Below are positions 54,819 through 58,919 of a stretch of 58,919 bases of DNA, piece by piece. How positions within the stretch are numbered: position 1 is the stretch's first letter; each line of letters begins with the position of its first letter. The position numbers and the translations under genes were made by a program. The notes beneath the pieces are model-generated. The model ran no database searches. It had not been told where the DNA came from and was given only the letters and a program-made list of their open reading frames with translations. The DNA comes from Acidovorax sp. GW101-3H11 (GTDB taxonomy: Bacteria > Pseudomonadota > Gammaproteobacteria > Burkholderiales > Burkholderiaceae_C): the NCBI RefSeq assembly GCF_001633105.1, contig NZ_LUKZ01000009.1:1206563-1265481 (forward strand). Reading direction: 5' to 3'.

Positions 54819-55658
54819 TTACTTGACCGCACCGAACGTAAGACCTTGGACGAGCTGCTTCTGGCTAAACCAGCCAAACACCACGATGGGTGCAATGGCC
54901 ATCAGCGATGCGGCGGACAGCTTGGCCCAGAACAGGCCTTCAGGGCTGGAGTACGACGCGATCAACGTGGCCAGCGTGCCGGCCTTGGCGGCGCTGAGGT
55001 TCAGGCTCCAGAAGGCTTCGTTCCACGACAGCACCAGGCACAGGAGGCCGGTGGATGCCAGGCCGCCCATGCCCAGCGGCAGCAGCACCAGGCGCACCTC
55101 CTGCCACAGCGTGGCGCCGTCCATGCGCGCGGCCTCCAGGATCTCGTGCGGGATGTCCTTGAAGTGCGAGTACAGCATCCACACCATGATGGGCAGGTTG
55201 GACAGCGCGAACACGATGATGAGCGCGAGCTGCGTGTCCAGCAGGTGGCTCTTTTGCGCCAGCACGTAGATCGGCACCAGCGCACCCACGGCGGGCATCA
55301 TCTTGGTGGAGAGCATCCACATGAGGATGTCCTTGGTGTACTTGCCCTTGAAGAAGGCCATGGCATAGGCCGCAGGGGCGGCCAGCATCAGGCCCAGCAC
55401 AGTGGACAGCACGCTGGTGATGACCGAGTTCTTGGCGTACAGCAGGTAGTCGCTGCGCTCCTGCACCTCGTGAAAGTTCTCCAGCGTGGGCGTGAAGACG
55501 AACAGCGGTGGCACGGCGATGGCCTGCAGCTCGGTCTTGAACGCGGTGAGGAACAGCCACCCCAGCGGGAAGAACAGCAGCAGGGCCACGCCCCAGGCAG
55601 CCGCAGTGCGCAGGGCCAGCAGGCCGAGCGGGAAGTTGGAACGGCGTCGGACGGTCAT
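54819..55658 (-). CDS. Polyol ABC transporter permease (MalG/SmoG type)
   Basis: The 279-residue protein has six membrane helices. The cytoplasmic coupling loop EAA motif is present (EILEAARMDGATLWQEVRLV). The N-terminus RTAAAWGVALLLFFPLGWLF and the YSSPEGLFWAKLSAASLMAI end are typical of MalG-like carbohydrate permeases. It pairs with the MalF-like permease at 55804-56667. Confidence 0.94.
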   Translation of the reverse strand: MTVRRRSNFPLGLLALRTAAAWGVALLLFFPLGWLFLTAFKTELQAIAVPPLFVFTPTLENFHEVQERSDYLLYAKNSVITSVLSTVLGLMLAAPAAYAMAFFKGKYTKDILMWMLSTKMMPAVGALVPIYVLAQKSHLLDTQLALIIVFALSNLPIMVWMLYSHFKDIPHEILEAARMDGATLWQEVRLVLLPLGMGGLASTGLLCLVLSWNEAFWSLNLSAAKAGTLATLIASYSSPEGLFWAKLSAASLMAIAPIVVFGWFSQKQLVQGLTFGAVK

Positions 55659-55719
55659 GATGTTCTGTGTTGTTGTGCACTGATGGATTTGGAGGGACCA
55701 AGAAAGCTCAGCGAAGCGG

Positions 55720-55785
55720 TTCTGGCTAGGCGCTGCGTCGCAGGCAGTACGGGTAGTACGACAAGACGCAGCAACGACGCCAGAA
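55720..55785. repeat. Palindromic element between the two permease genes
   Basis: Nested inverted repeats are present: TTCTGGC (55720-55726) with GCCAGAA (55779-55785), and GCTGCGTC (55732-55739) with GACGCAGC (55765-55772), around a GTAC-containing centre. It fills most of the 145-base gap in the operon and is different from the other repeat families. It could stabilise the upstream mRNA or lower downstream expression. Confidence 0.65.
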
Positions 55786-55803
55786 GAGTTTTATTGGTCA
55801 CTC

Positions 55804-56667
55804 CTATTTGTCGAGGTTCTTGCCGACCATGCGGATCAGGAACACGGCCGCGATATTGGCCAGCACCACCGCAAACAGTGCCCCGGCCGAGGCCACGCCC
55901 GCATCGAAGTTGAGCAGCGCCTGCTTGAAGATCAGGAAGGTGACGTTGGTGCTCGCATCGCCGGGCCCACCGGCGGTGGTCGTGTAGATCTCGGCAAAGA
56001 TGCTGAGCAAGAAGATGAGTTCGATCATGACCACCACGGCCACCGAGCGACCCAGGTGCGGCACGTACAGGTAGCGCAGCTGCTGCAGGTAGTTGGCGCC
56101 GTCCATGCGCGAGGCTTCGAGCTGCTCGTGGTTCATGCTCTGCAGCGCAGTCATGAAGATCAGCGTGGCGAACGGCAGCCATTGCCACGACACCATCACG
56201 ATGACCGAGAACAGCGGGTGGTCGGTGAGCCAGTCCACCGGCGCCGCGCCAAAGAAGATCCACACCTGCGCGAGCACGCCGTAGATGGGGTTCATCATCA
56301 TGTTCTTCCACATCAGTGCGTTGACCGTGGGCATGACGAAGAACGGCGAGATCAGCAGCACCCGCACGATGCCCCGGCCCGGGAACGGCTCGTTGATGAG
56401 CAGCGCAATCGCCACGCCCAGCACCACGGTGATGAGGATCACGCTGCCCAGCAGCAAGATGGTGTTGACCACCGCCGTGCCGAACGAGGGGTCGGTGACG
56501 AAAAACTCGAAGTTCTCCAGCCCCGCAAAGCCCGTCTGGTCGGGCTGCATGAGGTTGTAGCGGATGAGCGAGAAGTAGATCGTCATCACCAGCGGCACGA
56601 TCATCCACAGGAAGAGCGTGGCCATGGCTGGCGTGAGCAGCAGGCGGGGGAGCAGGCGGCGGTTCAT
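55804..56667 (-). CDS. Polyol ABC transporter permease (MalF/SmoF type)
   Basis: The 287-residue protein has six to seven membrane helices and the coupling loop EQLEASRMDGANYLQQLRYL. The TTAGGPGDASTNVTFLIFKQ segment is typical of MalF-like sugar permeases. The ATG at 56667 places the first helix (LLTPAMATLFLWMIVPLVMT) at the start. Longer frames run through REP sequence and are rejected. Confidence 0.94.
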   Translation of the reverse strand: MNRRLLPRLLLTPAMATLFLWMIVPLVMTIYFSLIRYNLMQPDQTGFAGLENFEFFVTDPSFGTAVVNTILLLGSVILITVVLGVAIALLINEPFPGRGIVRVLLISPFFVMPTVNALMWKNMMMNPIYGVLAQVWIFFGAAPVDWLTDHPLFSVIVMVSWQWLPFATLIFMTALQSMNHEQLEASRMDGANYLQQLRYLYVPHLGRSVAVVVMIELIFLLSIFAEIYTTTAGGPGDASTNVTFLIFKQALLNFDAGVASAGALFAVVLANIAAVFLIRMVGKNLDK

Positions 56668-56767
56668 GGAGAGTCCGTCAAAGCAGCGGAAAAATGCAGC
56701 GGAGAAAGGGCAGGCAGTGGCATGGGCGATGGGCGGCGAAGTCCGCAACTCCACAAGTCCCCCAAAA

Positions 56768-56841
56768 ACCGTTCGGGCTGAGCCTGTCGAAGCCGGGGCG
56801 TCCTGTGCGAACGGCCCTTCGACAGGCTCAGGGCGAACGGT
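56768..56841. repeat. Facing pair of REP-type repeats
   Basis: ACCGTTCGGGCTGAGCCTGT (56768 onward) and its near-complement ending GACAGGCTCAGGGCGAACGG T (56816-56841) form a long hairpin in the gap between the binding-protein and permease genes. REP hairpins at this position in sugar-transport operons are known to raise the level of binding-protein mRNA over permease mRNA. That role here is inference. Confidence 0.8.
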
Positions 56842-56907
56842 GAGCAAGTGACAGCAGGGGCCAGGTAAATCCACGCGGCGTCTCCACATGGCCCCACACC
56901 TGGTCTC

Positions 56908-58239
56908 TTACTTGTAATACCCCGCCTTTTTCATTTCACGATCAGCCGACACCTGCGATGCCTTCAGCGCCGCATCCACCGTCGTCTTGCCCGCCAGCGC
57001 GGCGCTCATCTGCTGCCCCACCGCGATGCCGATGGCCTGGAACTCCGGGATCGCTGCGAACTGCACGCCCACGTACGGGCTCTTGGGCAGGGTCGAATCG
57101 GTCGGGTTGGCCGAGTCGATGGCGACCTTCTCTGCAGCTGCAAAGCGGGCGGCCTTCTGGAACTCGGGCGATGCATAGGTGCTCTTGCGCGTGCCGGTGG
57201 GCACGTTGGCCCAGCCGTTGGTCTTGGCCACGAGCTGCACGTACTCCTTGCTGGTGGACCAGGTGATGAATTTCTGCGCGGCGTCCACCTTCTTCGAACC
57301 AGCCGGGATGGCCAGGTTCCAGGACCACAGCCAGTTGGCACCCTTGGGCGTGTTCATGGTGGGGGCCTGGGCAAAGGCCATCTGGTCGGCCACCTTGGAC
57401 TGCTTGGGATCGCTCACGAACGATGCGGCGATGGTCGCGTCGATCCACATGCCGCACTTGCCCGAGTTGGTCAGCGCCAGGATCTCGTTGAAGCTGTTGG
57501 CCGACGAGCCGGGCGGGCCGTAGTTCTTGAGCAGGTCCACGTAGAAGGTGATCGCCTCCTTCCAGGGCTTGGATTCGAGTTGCGGCTTCCACTGCATATC
57601 GAACCACTGGCCGCCAAAGGTGTTGACCAGCGTGGACAGGAAGGCCATGTTGTCGCCCCAGCCCGGCTTGCCGCGCAGGCAGATGCCGTACACGCCGTTC
57701 TTGGGGTCGTGGATCTTGGCGGCCAGGTCCTTGATCTGCGGCCAGGTGGGGCGCTCGGGCACCTGCACGCCGGCCTTGTCGGCCAGGTCCTTGCGGTACA
57801 TGAGCATGGAGCTTTCGCCATAGAACGGCGCTGCAAACAGCTTGCCGTCGATCGACAGGCCGTTGCGCACGGCGGGCAGCAGGTCGTCCACGTCGTACGC
57901 GGCGTCGGTCTTGAGCTCCTGCAGCCAGCCCTTCTTGCCCCAGATGGGGGCTTCGTACATGCCGATGGTCATCACGTCGAACTGGCCGCCCTTGGTGGCG
58001 ATGTCGGTGGTGACGCGCTGGCGCAGCACGCCTTCTTCGAGCGTCACCCACTTGAGCTTGATGTCGGGGTGGGCCTGCTCGAAGTTCTTGCTGAGCTTTT
58101 GCATCTCGATCATGTGGCCGTTGTTCACGGTGGCAATCACGAGTTCGGTCTGCGCATGCGCAGCGGCGCCGCACAGCGATGCCGCCAGGGCAGCAGCGGC
58201 CAGGGCCAGGCGGGTGTGTGGACGGGTGGAACGGGGCAT
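56908..58239 (-). CDS. Polyol-binding periplasmic protein (SmoE type)
   Basis: The 443-residue precursor has a signal peptide (LALAAAALAASLCGAAAHA). The SBP_bac_1 fold starts TELVIATVNNGHMIEMQKLS, with FDVMTIGMYEAPIWGKKGWL and GICLRGKPGWGDNMAF, segments typical of the sorbitol/mannitol-binding (SmoE/MtlE) branch. It is the first gene of the nine-gene polyol operon. An AGGAGACG sequence lies just upstream of the ATG at 58239. Confidence 0.93.
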   Translation of the reverse strand: MPRSTRPHTRLALAAAALAASLCGAAAHAQTELVIATVNNGHMIEMQKLSKNFEQAHPDIKLKWVTLEEGVLRQRVTTDIATKGGQFDVMTIGMYEAPIWGKKGWLQELKTDAAYDVDDLLPAVRNGLSIDGKLFAAPFYGESSMLMYRKDLADKAGVQVPERPTWPQIKDLAAKIHDPKNGVYGICLRGKPGWGDNMAFLSTLVNTFGGQWFDMQWKPQLESKPWKEAITFYVDLLKNYGPPGSSANSFNEILALTNSGKCGMWIDATIAASFVSDPKQSKVADQMAFAQAPTMNTPKGANWLWSWNLAIPAGSKKVDAAQKFITWSTSKEYVQLVAKTNGWANVPTGTRKSTYASPEFQKAARFAAAEKVAIDSANPTDSTLPKSPYVGVQFAAIPEFQAIGIAVGQQMSAALAGKTTVDAALKASQVSADREMKKAGYYK

Positions 58240-58677
58240 CGGAACGTCTCCTGCGTAGTTGGTATGGATCTGCCATTCAACGCCGGTCGGATCACGGCAT
58301 TGATGGGCTGAACGATACCGATGCTCTGATGCTCAGTTGATACTTTGAAAAGCCATACACATACTAATTTTCGCCAGAATCTCAGGATTTATACCTAGAT
58401 CTATCAATTGGGTATGTGCATTGTGGGCCTGGGATGCCTGCCCTGGCCCTGCGGGGCGCTGCGCCAATTCGGCACAGGCGCGCGCTTCGTGCGCGCCCAC
58501 TGTTTCCAAAACTGGAACAGTCAGTTTGCGACTGAGCGGTTTTTCCCTGAACACCATCGGCGTACAGTTCAACCCATCGATGAGCCGAACCCGCAAGGCG
58601 ACTCACCGAACCCGGTTCAGGATTGGTTTTTTGACCCGGTTTTTTTGAGACGCTTTTTAACTTCAAGGATTTTCATC
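58240..58677. promoter_or_regulatory. Divergent regulatory region of polyol operon and DUF4148 gene
   Basis: This 438-base gap must hold the polyol operon promoter (minus) and that of the DUF4148 gene (plus). An AT-rich stretch at 58330-58410 is the best site for the polyol promoter, but I cannot name convincing -35/-10 boxes. At about 58499-58521 the imperfect palindrome ACTGTTTCCA-AAAC-TGGAACAGT is followed by CAGTC/GACTG, a possible operator for the plus-strand gene. No gene is visible. Confidence 0.45.
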
Positions 58678-58919
58678 ATGAACAACACCGCACGTTTCCT
58701 CTCCATCGCCGCTGTCGCTGCTTTCGCCTCTTTTGGTGCCCACGCTGACGAAGCTGATGCTTCGCAGTTCGCCACGAAGTTTGAAACCAACCGCACCCGC
58801 GCCGAAGTGGCCGCTGAAGCCGCCACCGTCGCCCAGACCCGCAGCATCGAACCCGCTGGTTCGCGTGTCGTGACCTACAAGAGCACCGCCGATCGCGCTG
58901 CTGTGCGTGCCCAGGCTGC
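58678..58919 (+). CDS. DUF4148-family small secreted protein, 5' part
   Basis: The frame is open to the window edge and gives 80 residues. A signal peptide (MNNTARFLSIAAVAAFASFG AHA) is followed by DEADASQFATKFETNRTRAE VAAEA, the charged repeat-like N-terminus of DUF4148 proteins, which are abundant and often duplicated in Burkholderiales. The function is unknown. AAGGAT nine bases before the ATG is the likely ribosome binding site. The 3' end is outside the window. Confidence 0.85.
   Translation, partial: MNNTARFLSIAAVAAFASFGAHADEADASQFATKFETNRTRAEVAAEAATVAQTRSIEPAGSRVVTYKSTADRAAVRAQA

Overview
The window is high-GC DNA from a betaproteobacterium, most likely Comamonadaceae close to Acidovorax (inference). 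The signs are a Bug/TctC-type binding protein, a DUF4148 protein, the glyA-nrdR pair, ZTP-riboswitch control of glyA, and a dispersed repeat of the 'ATAGCT...AGCGCTT...GGCCTTTTT' type that I associate with this family. Nearly all genes have housekeeping or catabolic chromosomal character. The only transposase is the last 33 codons of an IS481-family element at the left edge.

Layout. 1-150: end of an IS481 element. 509-4299: a minus-strand operon (split AtuA-type proteins plus a Bug binding protein) divergent from a LysR regulator, with a T-N11-A palindrome between them. 4667-5659: MDR-family oxidoreductase. 5937-10876: a minus-strand accessory cluster and the most unusual part of the window. 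It holds an XRE-HTH protein with a degenerate ATPase core, a bitopic AAA/STAND-like ATPase whose extracytoplasmic part looks like a type IV pilin, and two membrane proteins that I do not recognise. 11295-13944: PhnD-like binding protein, unknown protein, lipocalin. 14079-19669: yejABEF oligopeptide importer, divergent from fabI. 20627-25507: secreted ATP-dependent DNA ligase, Orn/Lys/Arg decarboxylase, and an NfeD + SPFH pair. 25590-25679: tRNA-Ser(GGA). 25891-28653: large DUF349 protein with an RG-rich tail. 29780-32589: membrane lytic transglycosylase, ZTP riboswitch, glyA, nrdR. 32897-46346: housekeeping and metabolic genes (DMT transporter, 5'-nucleotidase-like lipoprotein, aroC, secreted caspase-like protein, CBS protein, metY, hydrolase, several membrane proteins, FAD-linked dehydrogenase). 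46380-47675: secreted beta-lactamase-fold hydrolase. 47863-58239: a nine-gene minus-strand polyol operon. 58678 to the end: truncated DUF4148 protein.

The polyol operon is a self-contained pathway. A binding protein, two permeases and a MalK-type ATPase import a sugar alcohol. A ribitol-type SDR and a D-arabinitol 4-dehydrogenase oxidise it to a ketose. Xylulokinase and a PfkB-family sugar kinase phosphorylate the products, and an in-operon AraC protein probably regulates.

Non-coding structure is rich. There are nine copies of a ~60-bp dispersed repeat (one supplies the apparent start region of the DNA ligase), two CCCTCTCCCC-type REP arrays, four copies of a GCTTCGACAGGCTCAGCCCGAACGG-type REP (one inside the xylB reading frame), and three members of a MITE-like family with 19-bp terminal inverted repeats, one of which looks like an internal-deletion derivative. 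No CRISPR array, rRNA or prophage was seen.
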